Positions 47,445-57,666 of a DNA stretch of 64,000 nucleotides are shown in pieces. The notes under the pieces were generated by a model. It made no database searches. It saw only the letters and a list, made by a program, of their open reading frames with translations, and was not told where the DNA came from. A program made the position numbers and the translations under genes. The stretch is taken from the NCBI RefSeq assembly GCF_900176355.1, contig NZ_FWXI01000006.1, positions 125,140 through 189,139 on the forward strand, given 5' to 3'. How positions within the stretch are numbered: the stretch's first letter is position 1; the number at the start of each line of letters is the position of its first letter. Source of the DNA: Sporomusa malonica. GTDB taxonomy: Bacteria; Bacillota; Negativicutes; Sporomusales; Sporomusaceae.

Positions 47445-48326
47445 CTACCAGATAAATTCTAAAAACTTATGAAAAAATCCTCTCATCCCTCGAGGCTTAT
47501 GAGTATTTTCGCCATAAAGTAAACGTTGAGCAATGTTCTCAATACACCGAGACGATATGGCATCTGGGAATGACATTAAAAGCGGTATCTGGGTTTTAAC
47601 AGCTTTAACCATATTGCGATCTTCATATACATAACCAAGGTTATTGATGGATACATCAAGAAACCTCTGGGAAACGCGCAGTAGTTTGTCTACAACCATT
47701 TGACCTTCGTCAAGATCTAAGATGCGGTTAACGACCAATCGAAGCGGTGCAACCCCATTTTGTCCCGTATACGCTTTCATCATGGCATACGCGTCGGTAA
47801 TGGCTGTAGGTTCAGGTGTGGTAATAATAATAACCTCATCGGCAGCCATAACAAAATTTAAGACATTACGACTAAGACCAGCCCCTGTATCAACTAAAAC
47901 AATATCAGCCCAATTATCAAATAAAGATATTTGGCCCACAATATGCTTTAGATGAGCATCACTTAGATTAGCCAAATGATAAATTCCAGATCCTCCGGCC
48001 ATAAATTTAATGCCGCGTGGGCCTTCAGTGACAACATCATTAATATTGAGCCCATCTTCCAACAAATTAAGAATATTATAAGCAGCTGAACACCCCAACA
48101 CAACCTCAACATTGGCCATCCCTAAATCGGCGTCAATAACTAATACCTTTTGGTCAAGTGCCGCTAAAGCCAGCGCCAGATTTACAGTAAAATTGGTCTT
48201 TCCCACACCACCTTTACCACTGGTAACCGTGATTACTCGGCTTTTAGGACTTTGCTTAATAATCGGACTTTTAGGGATTGAAGAATTTAGTGTCATTTGA
48301 CGTAGTTTCTCAGCTTGATCACTCAT
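47445..48326 (-). CDS. flhG: Flagellar number regulator FlhG (MinD-like ATPase)
   Basis: 293 aa ParA/MinD ATPase that works with FlhF in placing flagella. Deviant Walker A SGKGGVGKTNF, VLVIDADLGMANVEV, and DTGAGLSRNVL. N-terminal DQAEKLRQM helix is typical of FlhF-activating FlhG proteins. Four bases separate it from flhF. Confidence 0.96.
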   Translation of the reverse strand: MSDQAEKLRQMTLNSSIPKSPIIKQSPKSRVITVTSGKGGVGKTNFTVNLALALAALDQKVLVIDADLGMANVEVVLGCSAAYNILNLLEDGLNINDVVTEGPRGIKFMAGGSGIYHLANLSDAHLKHIVGQISLFDNWADIVLVDTGAGLSRNVLNFVMAADEVIIITTPEPTAITDAYAMMKAYTGQNGVAPLRLVVNRILDLDEGQMVVDKLLRVSQRFLDVSINNLGYVYEDRNMVKAVKTQIPLLMSFPDAISSRCIENIAQRLLYGENTHKPRGMRGFFHKFLEFIW

Positions 48327-48330
48327 TTTT

Positions 48331-49419
48331 TTAATCCCTCAAAATCATATTTGCCAATTTAGTAGAACTAGCTAACTCAATATCATCAGGAACACTCTGT
48401 CCTGTAGTCATATAAGATACTGTTGTGGGAAAGTGATACAACAAATTAAGAATGGTTCCTAAATTACTTGCTTCATCAACTTTAGTAAACAAGAACTTCT
48501 GCGGAGAACAAACCGAAAACTTATTTACTATTTCTAAGGCATCTTTATATTTAGTTGTCGTACTCAACACAAGGTGTGTCTCGATATACGGATCAACGGC
48601 TAAAAGCGCCTGCAGCTCAGTCAACTGATAGTGATTGCTAGGACTACGCCCAGCAGTATCAATTAAAACTAAGTTTTTATCATTGTGCCTGTACAGGGCA
48701 GCTTTAAGTTCATCTGGAGAATACACAATCTCTATTGGAACTCCAATAATGTCGCCATATATTTTCAGTTGTTCAACGGCTGCAATACGATAGGTATCGG
48801 CTGTAACCAATGCTACCTTATACCCTTCTTTTAATGCAAAATTAGCAGCCAATTTAGCGACAGTAGTAGTCTTGCCAACACCTGTTGGGCCAATCAAAGC
48901 CACAGTCTTGCAACCCGAAGGTGATATATCAATACCATCAATTTTTTGCAAAAAATTCACAATTCGGTCAAGTAGAAGTTTGCGAACAATACTTTGATCA
49001 CTGCCGACAAGTGATTTTTCATCAGGCAGACCTTTTACGAGATTAGCGGCAATAAGCGGCTCTATATCATTCTTTATTAATAAGTCCATGAGCGAAGAAT
49101 ATTGCTTGCTATTTTGGGGTAACTGGCATAGCACTTGCTCTATCATTTTTCGCATATTGGACATCTCAAGTTGGAGCGCCGTCATCTGAGTATCATCAGT
49201 AGCAGCAGGCACAACTATCTTAGGTTTTTTCTCAGATATTGTTGCTGCTGCCGAATCCACTGCAGCCATAACTTCCACCATTTCTTTACCAAAAAAACCA
49301 AAAATAGCTCCTTTTCGGAAACGGCGAGTATGCAATATAATGGCATCCCGGCCTAAATCCTGCTTAACCTGAGCCATTGCTTCAGCCATATTTTGTGCTG
49401 TAAATAGTTTAACTTTCAA
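48331..49419 (-). CDS. flhF: Flagellar biosynthesis GTPase FlhF
   Basis: 362 aa SRP-type GTPase. N-terminal FlhF-specific region starts MKVKLFTAQNMAEAMAQVK; G1 LIGPTGVGKTTTVAKL near 181, then DTYRIAAVEQL, DTAGRSP, and TKVDEASNLG. Full length, with all nucleotide-binding boxes. Confidence 0.96.
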   Translation of the reverse strand: MKVKLFTAQNMAEAMAQVKQDLGRDAIILHTRRFRKGAIFGFFGKEMVEVMAAVDSAAATISEKKPKIVVPAATDDTQMTALQLEMSNMRKMIEQVLCQLPQNSKQYSSLMDLLIKNDIEPLIAANLVKGLPDEKSLVGSDQSIVRKLLLDRIVNFLQKIDGIDISPSGCKTVALIGPTGVGKTTTVAKLAANFALKEGYKVALVTADTYRIAAVEQLKIYGDIIGVPIEIVYSPDELKAALYRHNDKNLVLIDTAGRSPSNHYQLTELQALLAVDPYIETHLVLSTTTKYKDALEIVNKFSVCSPQKFLFTKVDEASNLGTILNLLYHFPTTVSYMTTGQSVPDDIELASSTKLANMILRD

Positions 49420-49420
49420 G

Positions 49421-51487
49421 CTATAACCTCACCATCCCTAGCGCCTGCACTTCGATTTTTGCATCCAGTTCAGCGTATGATAAAATAGTTAAGTTTGGCG
49501 CTACCCGTTCTGTTAATTTGCGAAAATATAACCTAGCTCCTGGGCTAGTAAGCACTACTGGCTGATAACCCATATTGGTAAGTTTCGGTAGCTCATTTGT
49601 AAGACTGCTGATAATCGCTTGAACCCGTTGGGGTTCCAACGCAACATATGAACCTTGTTCGGTACGCTGTACAGCGTTAATTACTGTATTTTCGAGCTGT
49701 GGGTCGATAGTCAGACATGTTAAAATATTGTTATTCACAAACTGCTTAGAGATTTGACGGGCTAATGCATGACGAACATACTCAGTTAAAACTTCCGTGT
49801 CTTTGGTTAGCTGAGCATAATCAGCTAGCGTTTCAAAAATTGTTACTAAATCCCTGATCGAAATTTTCTCACGCAGCAAATTCGAAAGTACTTTTTGGAT
49901 TTCGCCAAGCGACAGGAGATTTGGTGTCAGTTCATCAACTACTGCCGAATTGTTTTGCTTTACAGACTCAATTAAGGTCTGTACTTCTTGACGTCCCAAT
50001 ATTTCTGCAGCATGTGACTTGATAATCTCGGTTAGATGAGTCGCCAGCACTGAGACTGGATCAACCACTGTATACCCGGCAAGTTCAGCTTGCTCACGAT
50101 AAGATTCCTGAATCCAAAGCGCAGGTAAACCAAAAGCCGGCTCAACAGTTTCAATTCCCGGCACTGGCTCAAATGCTGCTCCTGAATCCATAGCTAAAAA
50201 ATGATCAAGCATTAATTCGCCTCTGGCAATTTCAATTCCTTTTAATTTTATCACGTAGATGTTGGGTTTAAGCTGAATGTTATCGCGTATCCTGATTGTT
50301 GGAACAATCAGTCCAAGCTCCAGCGCACACTGACGGCGAATCATTACAACCCGGTCTAATAAGTCCCCTCCCTGACTGACATCCACTAACGGAATCAGGC
50401 TATAGCCAATCTCCAGTTCCATGGGGTCAACCTGCAGCAAAGAAACAATATTCTCAGGCTTGCGCACTTCTTCTTTTTCTTTTTCTTCTTGCTGAGACAT
50501 TTCCATCTGAACTTCAGACTGCTGAGTCCTTATAAGAAGATAACCAATTCCCCCTGTAATAAGACTAAGCAGAAAGAACGGAAAGCCTGGTAATCCAGGG
50601 ATAATACCTAACAAACACAATACACCTGACGCAATAAAAAATATCCGAGGGTTATTAATTATTTGTCTGGTAAGATCTTTTCCCAAATTAGCCTCAGATG
50701 CAGCCCGGGTTACAACAATACCAGTAGCAGTAGATATTAATAGCGCAGGTATTTGGTTGACTAGCCCCTCACCGACTGTTAACAACGTATAGGTCTGTAA
50801 CGCCTGCAGAACATCCATGTTACGCTGAAGCATGCCGATAATAAAACCGCCAACAATATTTATAATAATAATAATAATGGCGGCAATTGCATCACCTTTA
50901 ACAAACTTACTTGCACCATCCATAGCACCATAAAAGTCGGCTTCCCGCTGAATATTTTTGCGGCGATCACGAGCCTCTTTATCAGTAATAAGTCCGGCAT
51001 TAAGGTCGGCGTCAATACTCATTTGTTTACCAGGCATAGCATCCAGCGTAAAGCGAGCCGCAACTTCGGCAACACGTTCTGCGCCTTTGGTAATTACGAT
51101 AAACTGAATGATAATCAAGATAACAAATACGATAAAGCCAACTACGGCATTACCACCTACTACGAAATTACCAAAGGCAGCAATTACCTCTCCGGCATGG
51201 CCGTCAAGCAAAATTAGACGGGTTGAAGACACATTGAGCGCCAATCGAAATAAGGTAGTTATTAAAAGGAGTGACGGAAATACCGAAAACTCCAAAGGCT
51301 CTATATTGTAGACCGCCACCATCACAATGATTAAAGCCAGAGTAATGTTAAGCGTCAAGAGCAGATCAAGGAGAATTGTCGGCAACGGAATGATCATCAT
51401 TACCACGATAGTAATAATGGCAACAGATATCATAATGTCGCTGTATTTTTCCAGACCTGCAAACAGCCTGGATTGTTGAGTAGCCAT
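49421..51487 (-). CDS. flhA: Flagellar export gate protein FlhA
   Basis: 688 aa. Eight membrane segments occupy the first ~320 residues, with the FHIPEP-family loop (ARFTLDAMPGKQMSIDADLN and GAMDGASKFVKGDA). The C-terminal cytosolic domain binds chaperone-cargo complexes. Part of the type III export gate with FlhB, FliP, FliQ and FliR. Confidence 0.97.
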   Translation of the reverse strand: MATQQSRLFAGLEKYSDIMISVAIITIVVMMIIPLPTILLDLLLTLNITLALIIVMVAVYNIEPLEFSVFPSLLLITTLFRLALNVSSTRLILLDGHAGEVIAAFGNFVVGGNAVVGFIVFVILIIIQFIVITKGAERVAEVAARFTLDAMPGKQMSIDADLNAGLITDKEARDRRKNIQREADFYGAMDGASKFVKGDAIAAIIIIIINIVGGFIIGMLQRNMDVLQALQTYTLLTVGEGLVNQIPALLISTATGIVVTRAASEANLGKDLTRQIINNPRIFFIASGVLCLLGIIPGLPGFPFFLLSLITGGIGYLLIRTQQSEVQMEMSQQEEKEKEEVRKPENIVSLLQVDPMELEIGYSLIPLVDVSQGGDLLDRVVMIRRQCALELGLIVPTIRIRDNIQLKPNIYVIKLKGIEIARGELMLDHFLAMDSGAAFEPVPGIETVEPAFGLPALWIQESYREQAELAGYTVVDPVSVLATHLTEIIKSHAAEILGRQEVQTLIESVKQNNSAVVDELTPNLLSLGEIQKVLSNLLREKISIRDLVTIFETLADYAQLTKDTEVLTEYVRHALARQISKQFVNNNILTCLTIDPQLENTVINAVQRTEQGSYVALEPQRVQAIISSLTNELPKLTNMGYQPVVLTSPGARLYFRKLTERVAPNLTILSYAELDAKIEVQALGMVRL

Positions 51488-51506
51488 TATTTATTCGCTC
51501 CTTCTA

Positions 51507-52652
51507 CTAGGACAGGCGTTTCTTTAAACGGTATACATAGGCTAAAACCTCTGCAACTGCCTGATATAACTCAGGCGGTATCACATTGCCTATTTCAACA
51601 ACAGGATAGAGTGCTCGGGCTAGCGGTTTGTTTTCCACTACCACAATTTTATTTTCCCGTGCTACCTGTTTGATACGTTCAGCCAGAAAATCCTGGCCCT
51701 TTGCCAAAACTACCGGAGCTGACATATTCTTATCATACTTTAGAGCAATCGCCAAGTGAGTAGGGTTTGTCACTATAACATCGGCCTTGGGTATTTCCTG
51801 CATCATTCGTCGCATAGCAATAGCCCGTTGCTTTTCTTTAATTTTACCTTTAATCTGCGGATTGCCTTCAGTTTGTTTGAATTCCTCTTTTATTTCTTGC
51901 TTAGACATTTTAAGACTTTGGTTATGCTCCCACCACTGATAAAAATAATCACAGGCTGCAAGAACCATCATAACGGCGATAATCTGAAAAGCTAGGTCAA
52001 TCGTTAAGGAACCAGCTAACTTAAGAGAGTCAATTAACTCCATGCTAATTAGTTTGGGGATATTAGCGGTCTGACTAATAGCAAACCGGTAAATAAAGTA
52101 ACCGATAATAGCTACCTTAAAAATAGCCTTTACAAGCTCAACAAGTGATCTTTTAGAAAACAGGCGCCCAAAACCAGTTAAAGGGTTGATTTTGTTAAAG
52201 TCTGGCATTAGAACATTCGTTGAAAAAATAACTCCAACCTGCATATAGTTAACCGCCACTGCTATTACCATAATAACTAACAGAATTGGAAAAACAGTTT
52301 TTAAAAGAACCAGAATTACATTCAAAAATAATATATGAATAGAATTAATAGTGAAATCTGTTGTCGCCAAGCTAGAGAAGATTGCTTTCATATAGCCAGC
52401 CAATTCAGTATAAATACTAACACCTAGCAACTTCAGCGTATAGAAGGCACCCATAATTATAAATACAGCACTAATTTCAGTACTTTTTGCTACTTGGCCC
52501 TTATTTCTAGACTCTTCCTTACGTTTAGGAGTAGCATCTTCTGTCTTTTCACCATTAAACAATTGTAAATCAAATGTGTTAAATTTATACTGATTATCTT
52601 TAAACTGGCGCGAAGCTTCCGAGGAGGCGATAAATATCGTGGAAAGAACCAT
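51507..52652 (-). CDS. flhB: Flagellar export switch protein FlhB
   Basis: 381 aa. Four membrane segments, cytosolic domain with the self-cleavage site NPTH (in VIVTNPTHLAIAL). The first 30 residues lie over the last 53 bases of fliR; GGAGGTGAT is eight bases before the ATG at 52652, so that extended start is well supported. The family core begins at FDLQLFNGEKTEDATP. Confidence 0.95.
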   Translation of the reverse strand: MVLSTIFIASSEASRQFKDNQYKFNTFDLQLFNGEKTEDATPKRKEESRNKGQVAKSTEISAVFIIMGAFYTLKLLGVSIYTELAGYMKAIFSSLATTDFTINSIHILFLNVILVLLKTVFPILLVIMVIAVAVNYMQVGVIFSTNVLMPDFNKINPLTGFGRLFSKRSLVELVKAIFKVAIIGYFIYRFAISQTANIPKLISMELIDSLKLAGSLTIDLAFQIIAVMMVLAACDYFYQWWEHNQSLKMSKQEIKEEFKQTEGNPQIKGKIKEKQRAIAMRRMMQEIPKADVIVTNPTHLAIALKYDKNMSAPVVLAKGQDFLAERIKQVARENKIVVVENKPLARALYPVVEIGNVIPPELYQAVAEVLAYVYRLKKRLS

Positions 52653-53385
52653 TGAAAATCACCTCCAAAAAGCCTATATAAAATGGCAAGGCCAAAGATA
52701 GTACAAAAATGCCGACAATAATTTTGCCCGGCACACCAACAACAAAAATATTCATTTGAGGCATAGTGCGGGCTAAAATACCAAGCGCCACATCAGTAAG
52801 CAACAGTGAGACCAATACAGGCAAACTAATTTTTAGTGCAATTACAAAAATACTAGTAACCATATCAACTGCAATAGTAGCTACATCTGCCCTAAAAACT
52901 CCTTCAGTTACCGGAATAAGCTTAAAGCTTGAGAATAAAGCTGAAAGAAAAAGATGATGACTATTACTTACCAAAAACACCAACATTGCTAAGATATATT
53001 TAAAATTACCAACAAGTGGAACCTGTTGACCAAATTGGGGATCTAAGACATTAACAATACCAAACCCAATCTGAGTATCAAGAAGCGAACCAGCCATCTG
53101 TATTCCATAAAAAATAAATGAACAGGCAAATCCTAGAATTAAACCAATCATAAATTCCCCAATTACAAGCGCTACATAAGGCAACAGAGAATCGGGAGCA
53201 ACAAAAGTAGGTCGAATTAAAAGCGGCAGTAAAATATAGGATATTATTAATGACAGCCCTGCTTTGACTATTACTGGAACGTTGCGGGAACCAAATATAG
53301 GGGCTGATGAAAAGATCCCGCTAATTCGCGCAAACATCAGCAAGAAAAATCCTACCTGATTTTGCAGTAAAGTAAATAAATCCAA
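52600..53385 (-). CDS. fliR: Flagellar export gate protein FliR
   Basis: 261 aa, six membrane segments. Family features are the early SAPIFGSRNVP and the LDTQIGFGIVNVLDPQFGQQ region. The 3' end overlaps flhB by 53 bases. Confidence 0.96.
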   Translation of the reverse strand: MDLFTLLQNQVGFFLLMFARISGIFSSAPIFGSRNVPVIVKAGLSLIISYILLPLLIRPTFVAPDSLLPYVALVIGEFMIGLILGFACSFIFYGIQMAGSLLDTQIGFGIVNVLDPQFGQQVPLVGNFKYILAMLVFLVSNSHHLFLSALFSSFKLIPVTEGVFRADVATIAVDMVTSIFVIALKISLPVLVSLLLTDVALGILARTMPQMNIFVVGVPGKIIVGIFVLSLALPFYIGFLEVIFNGSFHDIYRLLGSFAPV

Positions 53386-53431
53386 TATGTCTTACCACCT
53401 ATCTAATATATGGGGGCTGGCCTCCTTTTAG

Positions 53432-53701
53432 CTAATGTATCATATTGGGAAGACTTAAAAAAAGCTCCCGTGTATAATCGACAATCAGGCTAAGCATCCA
53501 CGGCCCAAAAACCAGTATGGCGACAAAGACGGCAATAATTTTAGGAATGAACGCAAGTGACTGTTCCTGTATTTGCGTTGTTGCTTGAAATACGCTTACA
53601 AGGATACCAACTATTAGACCTAGACCCAGCATAGGGGCTGAAACCAGCATGACCATAGCTAACGCATCACGTCCAATTTGGATGGCCATATCTCCCGACA
53701 T
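53432..53701 (-). CDS. fliQ: Flagellar export gate protein FliQ
   Basis: 89 aa, two membrane hairpin helices and the family motif QATTQIQEQSLAFIPKI. Twelve bases after fliP. Confidence 0.96.
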   Translation of the reverse strand: MSGDMAIQIGRDALAMVMLVSAPMLGLGLIVGILVSVFQATTQIQEQSLAFIPKIIAVFVAILVFGPWMLSLIVDYTRELFLSLPNMIH

Positions 53702-53713
53702 CGGCGCCCCCCC

Positions 53714-54496
53714 CTAATTAAAACTAGTAACCAATGACCGGACAATTAGATGCCAGCCATCGACTAGAATAAATAGTAATATTTTAAACGGCAGAGATAT
53801 CATAACAGGCGGCACCATCATCATGCCCATTGCCATAAGAGTGCTAGCTACCACCATATCAATTACGATAAAAGGAATATATATTAAAAAACCAATTTGA
53901 AATGCAGTTTTTAGTTCACTAATAACAAATGAAGGGATTAAGACAGATGTTGGAACATCCTCTGGCGAATTGGGCCGCGGCGTTTCTGATAAGTTGACAA
54001 ACAGTGCCAAATCATTTTCGCGAGTCTGTTTAAACATAAACTCTCGCATCGGCTTCATAGCCTCAGTCATGGCTGTTTCCTGAGTAATTGCCCCAGTAAG
54101 CATAGGCTGCAACGCACCCTTGTTTACCTGGTCAAAATACGGTGACATAGTAAAGAAAGTTAAAAACAATGCAAGGCCAACTAATATTTGATTTGGAGGC
54201 ATTTGCTGAGTTCCCATTGCACTTCGTAAAAATGACAATACAATAATAATTCTCGTAAAGGATGTCATCATAATTAGAATCGATGGCGCAAGTGAAAGCA
54301 CCGTTAGCGTCAACAGAACCTGCAGACTAAGGGCTGTGTCTTGCGGGCTATTAGCTTGCTCCACCCCAATGTTAACATTGGGAATAGGTATCAGTGGAGC
54401 TGCCTCAGCTATCAGCGGAAATGCCACTGCCAAACCTATCGCTAACAGCCAAACATGATATTTGCATGTTTTTAAATAGTTAACATGTCGTGACAC
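53714..54496 (-). CDS. fliP: Flagellar export gate protein FliP
   Basis: 260 aa, with a signal peptide (cleavage near AEA, residues 30-32) and four membrane segments. LVGLALFLTFF and the MGMMMVPPVMISLPFKI signature are intact. Confidence 0.97.
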   Translation of the reverse strand: MSRHVNYLKTCKYHVWLLAIGLAVAFPLIAEAAPLIPIPNVNIGVEQANSPQDTALSLQVLLTLTVLSLAPSILIMMTSFTRIIIVLSFLRSAMGTQQMPPNQILVGLALFLTFFTMSPYFDQVNKGALQPMLTGAITQETAMTEAMKPMREFMFKQTRENDLALFVNLSETPRPNSPEDVPTSVLIPSFVISELKTAFQIGFLIYIPFIVIDMVVASTLMAMGMMMVPPVMISLPFKILLFILVDGWHLIVRSLVTSFN

Positions 54497-54501
54497 TCTA
54501 T

Positions 54502-55074
54502 TTACCTCTTCCTAATGTCGTTCTCATGCTCCTTCTCGTTTAATTCGCGAGTGTCTGAACCAAAAGCAGCGGGAAATCTTTTATTCAACTGTTTAAGGGA
54601 ATTTAACTGACGGTGAAAAACATTTTCAAACTGCTCAGGCGGTAAATTATTATTCATTGGAACTTTTAGTTGCTCAATATCCTCCAGAGCGGTAATCTCC
54701 TTGAGCAGCGAAATACTGTGTTCAGTAACGCCCAAAACCATAAACTTACCTGCTATCTCTACTACGTAAACAGCACGATTAGCGCCTAATGATAAGGTAG
54801 CATGAATTTTTCCGCTATTAAGCCCTGTGGAACCATTGATTCTCTGTGCTAAAAATCGAGAAGTAAAGTAGGCAAGACCAAGAACTAAGAGAAAAGTTAA
54901 TACTAATGACACAATATAACCACTGGCCGCAAGCCAAGAGGATGCTGGCGGCTGCGGTTCTTGATATTTAAGATATTCACCTGTTTCTCCAGCGGCCAAC
55001 CCATGGGTTGTAAACAACAATGTAATTAAAAAAATTACTAACATACTACCACAGAAGCGCTGATGATTTAACAT
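54502..55074 (-). CDS. fliO: Flagellar biosynthesis protein FliO/FliZ
   Basis: 190 aa from the ATG at 55074, eight bases beyond the cheY stop. A signal-like N-terminus ending LAAG, a periplasmic stretch, one membrane segment (about residues 52-72), then the FliO domain (VVEIAGKFMVLGVTEHSISLL). The frame stays open for 159 bases into cheY, but that extension has no family resemblance. No strong ribosome-binding site at either start. FliO assists FliP complex assembly. Confidence 0.88.
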   Translation of the reverse strand: MLNHQRFCGSMLVIFLITLLFTTHGLAAGETGEYLKYQEPQPPASSWLAASGYIVSLVLTFLLVLGLAYFTSRFLAQRINGSTGLNSGKIHATLSLGANRAVYVVEIAGKFMVLGVTEHSISLLKEITALEDIEQLKVPMNNNLPPEQFENVFHRQLNSLKQLNKRFPAAFGSDTRELNEKEHENDIRKR

Positions 55075-55084
55075 GAGTAACTGG

Positions 55085-55447
55085 CTAACCGACTGCCTTG
55101 CGTACAGCTTCAAGGACACGGTCAGGCTGAAACGGCTTAACGATAAAGTCACGCGCTCCTGATTGAATTGCCTCAATAACCATAGCCTGCTGCCCCATTG
55201 CACTACACATGATAACTTTGGCGGCAGCATCAATTTTCTTAATCTCTTTTACTGCAGTAATTCCATCCATTTCCGGCATGGTAATATCCATAGTTGTCAA
55301 ATCGGGCTTAAGCTCCTGATATTTTTCTACTGCCTTAAGACCATTCTCCGCTTCGCCAACTACATCGTAGCCATTTTTTGATAAGATATCTTTAATCATC
55401 ATTCTCATAAATGCAGCGTCATCTACAACTAAAACTCGAATTGCCAT
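55085..55447 (-). CDS. cheY: Chemotaxis response regulator CheY
   Basis: 120-aa single receiver domain. Acidic pocket DDAAFMR, phospho-acceptor Asp in TTMDITMPEMDG, and the KPF motif are present. Its location between fliY and fliO is the classical one. Confidence 0.97.
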   Translation of the reverse strand: MAIRVLVVDDAAFMRMMIKDILSKNGYDVVGEAENGLKAVEKYQELKPDLTTMDITMPEMDGITAVKEIKKIDAAAKVIMCSAMGQQAMVIEAIQSGARDFIVKPFQPDRVLEAVRKAVG

Positions 55448-55486
55448 TAAACTTATCGCTCCTATCTCAAATAAAATTTGGAATTA

Positions 55487-56587
55487 CTACTGAAGATTGT
55501 GAGCCCGTTCCAAAGGACTCACTATATCGGTAATCCTCACGCCGAAGTTTTCATCAATTACCACGACTTCACCTTTGGCGATTAGTTTACCATTAACCAG
55601 AATATCTACAGGCTCGCCAGCAAGTTTATCAAGCTCAACGACTGAACCTGGCGTCAATTCCAGAATATCGCGAATTAATTTGCGGGTGCGCCCGAGCTCT
55701 ACAGTTATCTGTAGCGGTACATCCATAAGGAGACCAATATTAGTATCAGTACCAGGCATGCCTACCGGCTTTAATGGTGCAAACTGAACCGGCTGTACAG
55801 CAACATTTTGCGCAGGCTGCGGCGCTGCAGGTTGCGCGTAGGTGGGGGCAGGCTGTGGCGTAGCTGCAGGTTTAGGAGGTGCTGCAGGTGTAGGCGGTGG
55901 TGAGGCGGCTGGCTGAACAGCACTCATCAGGTTTTCCACCATTTCCTTCGCAACATTAAGCGGCAATATCTGCATAAGCTCACTGTCAATTAAATCTTCT
56001 ACTTCCATACGGAAAGACACACGTACTAATGCATCGTCACCGGAAATAATATTTGTAACATTGGGGTCCAGTGCAAAATCTAACAAATTAACCTTAGGTG
56101 GAGCTATATCTACTTTCTTTTTGAAAATAGTGGATATTGAGGTTGCCGTCGAACCCATCATCTGATTCATGGATTCGCTAACAGCACTCATATATAGTTC
56201 ATTCAATTCTGATGGCGGGTTAGTTCCCTCTCCACCCATCATTAAATCGGCAATAATGAGTGCATCCTGTTCACGCATAGCAAGAATATTAGTTCCTAAT
56301 AAACCATGAGTATAGCCGACTTCAATGACTAAATACGGAAGTGGATATTGACGTTTTATTTCATTTAAATTTGATATTGAAACTTTGGGAGTAGTAATTG
56401 ATACCCGTCTTCCTAAAAGCACAGACAAAGTAGTGGCAGCAGTCCCCATTGATATATTTCCAATTTCGCCCAGAGCATCTTTTTCAATATCTGACAATTC
56501 AGACCCAGCCGGAGATGGCGAGGCTGCAACTGGTTCGCCTCGTAGTAAAGCGTCTATTTCCTCTTGGGACAGAAATCCGTCACTCAT
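55487..56587 (-). CDS. fliY: Flagellar switch protein FliY
   Basis: About 366 aa. N-terminal FliM-type CheY-P-binding motif FLSQEEIDALLRGE, CheC-like phosphatase domain (ALGEIGNISMGTAATTLS and a second ESMNQMMGSTATSIS helix), a Pro/Ala-rich linker near 235-265, and a C-terminal FliN/SpoA domain (VELGRTRKLIRDILEL). Start is one of two adjacent ATGs (56587, 56590) behind AAGGAG; it overlaps the fliM stop. Confidence 0.95.
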   Translation of the reverse strand: MSDGFLSQEEIDALLRGEPVAASPSPAGSELSDIEKDALGEIGNISMGTAATTLSVLLGRRVSITTPKVSISNLNEIKRQYPLPYLVIEVGYTHGLLGTNILAMREQDALIIADLMMGGEGTNPPSELNELYMSAVSESMNQMMGSTATSISTIFKKKVDIAPPKVNLLDFALDPNVTNIISGDDALVRVSFRMEVEDLIDSELMQILPLNVAKEMVENLMSAVQPAASPPPTPAAPPKPAATPQPAPTYAQPAAPQPAQNVAVQPVQFAPLKPVGMPGTDTNIGLLMDVPLQITVELGRTRKLIRDILELTPGSVVELDKLAGEPVDILVNGKLIAKGEVVVIDENFGVRITDIVSPLERAHNLQ

Positions 56588-57584
56588 CATTATCATCTCC
56601 TTGGGAAATTACTTGAGTAATTTGAATCGCATTTTTTAGGCCAACTAAACCGGGTTTGCACTTAAACTTTTCCCGGTTGCCGATAATTATACTTAAGTCA
56701 CTTTCAGCTTTAGTTTCAAGTTGTAGCACATCGCCCACGCCTAAATCTAATAGTTCGTGAACGGTAACAGTAGCCTGTCCAAGCTCAACAATCACCGGTA
56801 TAAGCGTTCTTTCCAGTTTCCGCTGCAGGGCATTTACTGTTTCCGGCGATGCTTGTTTGGCAGCGGCAGAAGCCACCCAAAAACTCGTGGTAAGTTTAGA
56901 CATAATTGGTTCAAGCACTAGATAAGGAATACATATATTCATTAACCCTTCAGCCTGACCAATTTTAGCTTGAAGAGTAATGAGCACCACCATGTCATTA
57001 GGAGGAACAATTTGAGTAAACTGGGGATTGGTTTCCAAAGCCTCCATACGGGGCTCAATGGTTACAACTTGTTTCCAGGCTTCCTGCATACTTTCCATGC
57101 ACTTGTTGATTACACGCCTAATGATAGCTTCCTCAATATCAGTCAAAGAACGTGGTTTAGCCGGCGGCGAACCTAGACCACCAAACAACCTGTCAATAAT
57201 AGCCAATACAATATTAGGATTCATCTCCAATATTGCGTTACCTTTAAGCGGACGCATCTGAAAAATACTTATAACGCTGGGATTTGGCATTGAACGGATA
57301 AATTCTTCATACGTCAACTGGTCAACAGAAGCAACATCAATATGAATAAGAGTCCGAAGATGCGCTGAAAGATAGGTATTAATCAGCCGGGCAAAGTTTT
57401 CATGAAGCATATAAATAGTTCGTATTTGATCTTTAGAAAACTTATCCGGGCGCTTAAAATCGTATGTTTTGATTTTGCGCTGTCTCTCTTCGGTTTTTAT
57501 TTCCTCAGCAGTTACAACACCGGTAGACAAAGCTGACAATAGTTCATCTATCTCGGCTTGCGATAAAACATCTGGCCCTGCCAA
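56580..57584 (-). CDS. fliM: Flagellar motor switch protein FliM
   Basis: 334 aa from a TTG at 57584 with GGAGGGG five bases upstream, giving MAGPDVLSQAEIDELLSALSTG as in other FliM proteins. A middle domain and C-terminal SpoA domain follow. A longer frame from an ATG at 57626 reads through the ribosome-binding site and is unlikely. Ends eight bases inside fliY. Confidence 0.95.
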   Translation of the reverse strand: MAGPDVLSQAEIDELLSALSTGVVTAEEIKTEERQRKIKTYDFKRPDKFSKDQIRTIYMLHENFARLINTYLSAHLRTLIHIDVASVDQLTYEEFIRSMPNPSVISIFQMRPLKGNAILEMNPNIVLAIIDRLFGGLGSPPAKPRSLTDIEEAIIRRVINKCMESMQEAWKQVVTIEPRMEALETNPQFTQIVPPNDMVVLITLQAKIGQAEGLMNICIPYLVLEPIMSKLTTSFWVASAAAKQASPETVNALQRKLERTLIPVIVELGQATVTVHELLDLGVGDVLQLETKAESDLSIIIGNREKFKCKPGLVGLKNAIQITQVISQGDDNDE

Positions 57585-57666
57585 TCTTTCCCCTCCTTTC
57601 GCATCAGAAAAAAGATAATCTATCAAAAATAATCATATTAATCAATAGTCATTTTTATTATACTAA

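Noticed and set aside
55075-55233. Extension of FliO into cheY
   Set aside because: The extra 53 residues overlay the conserved end of cheY and have no FliO resemblance.
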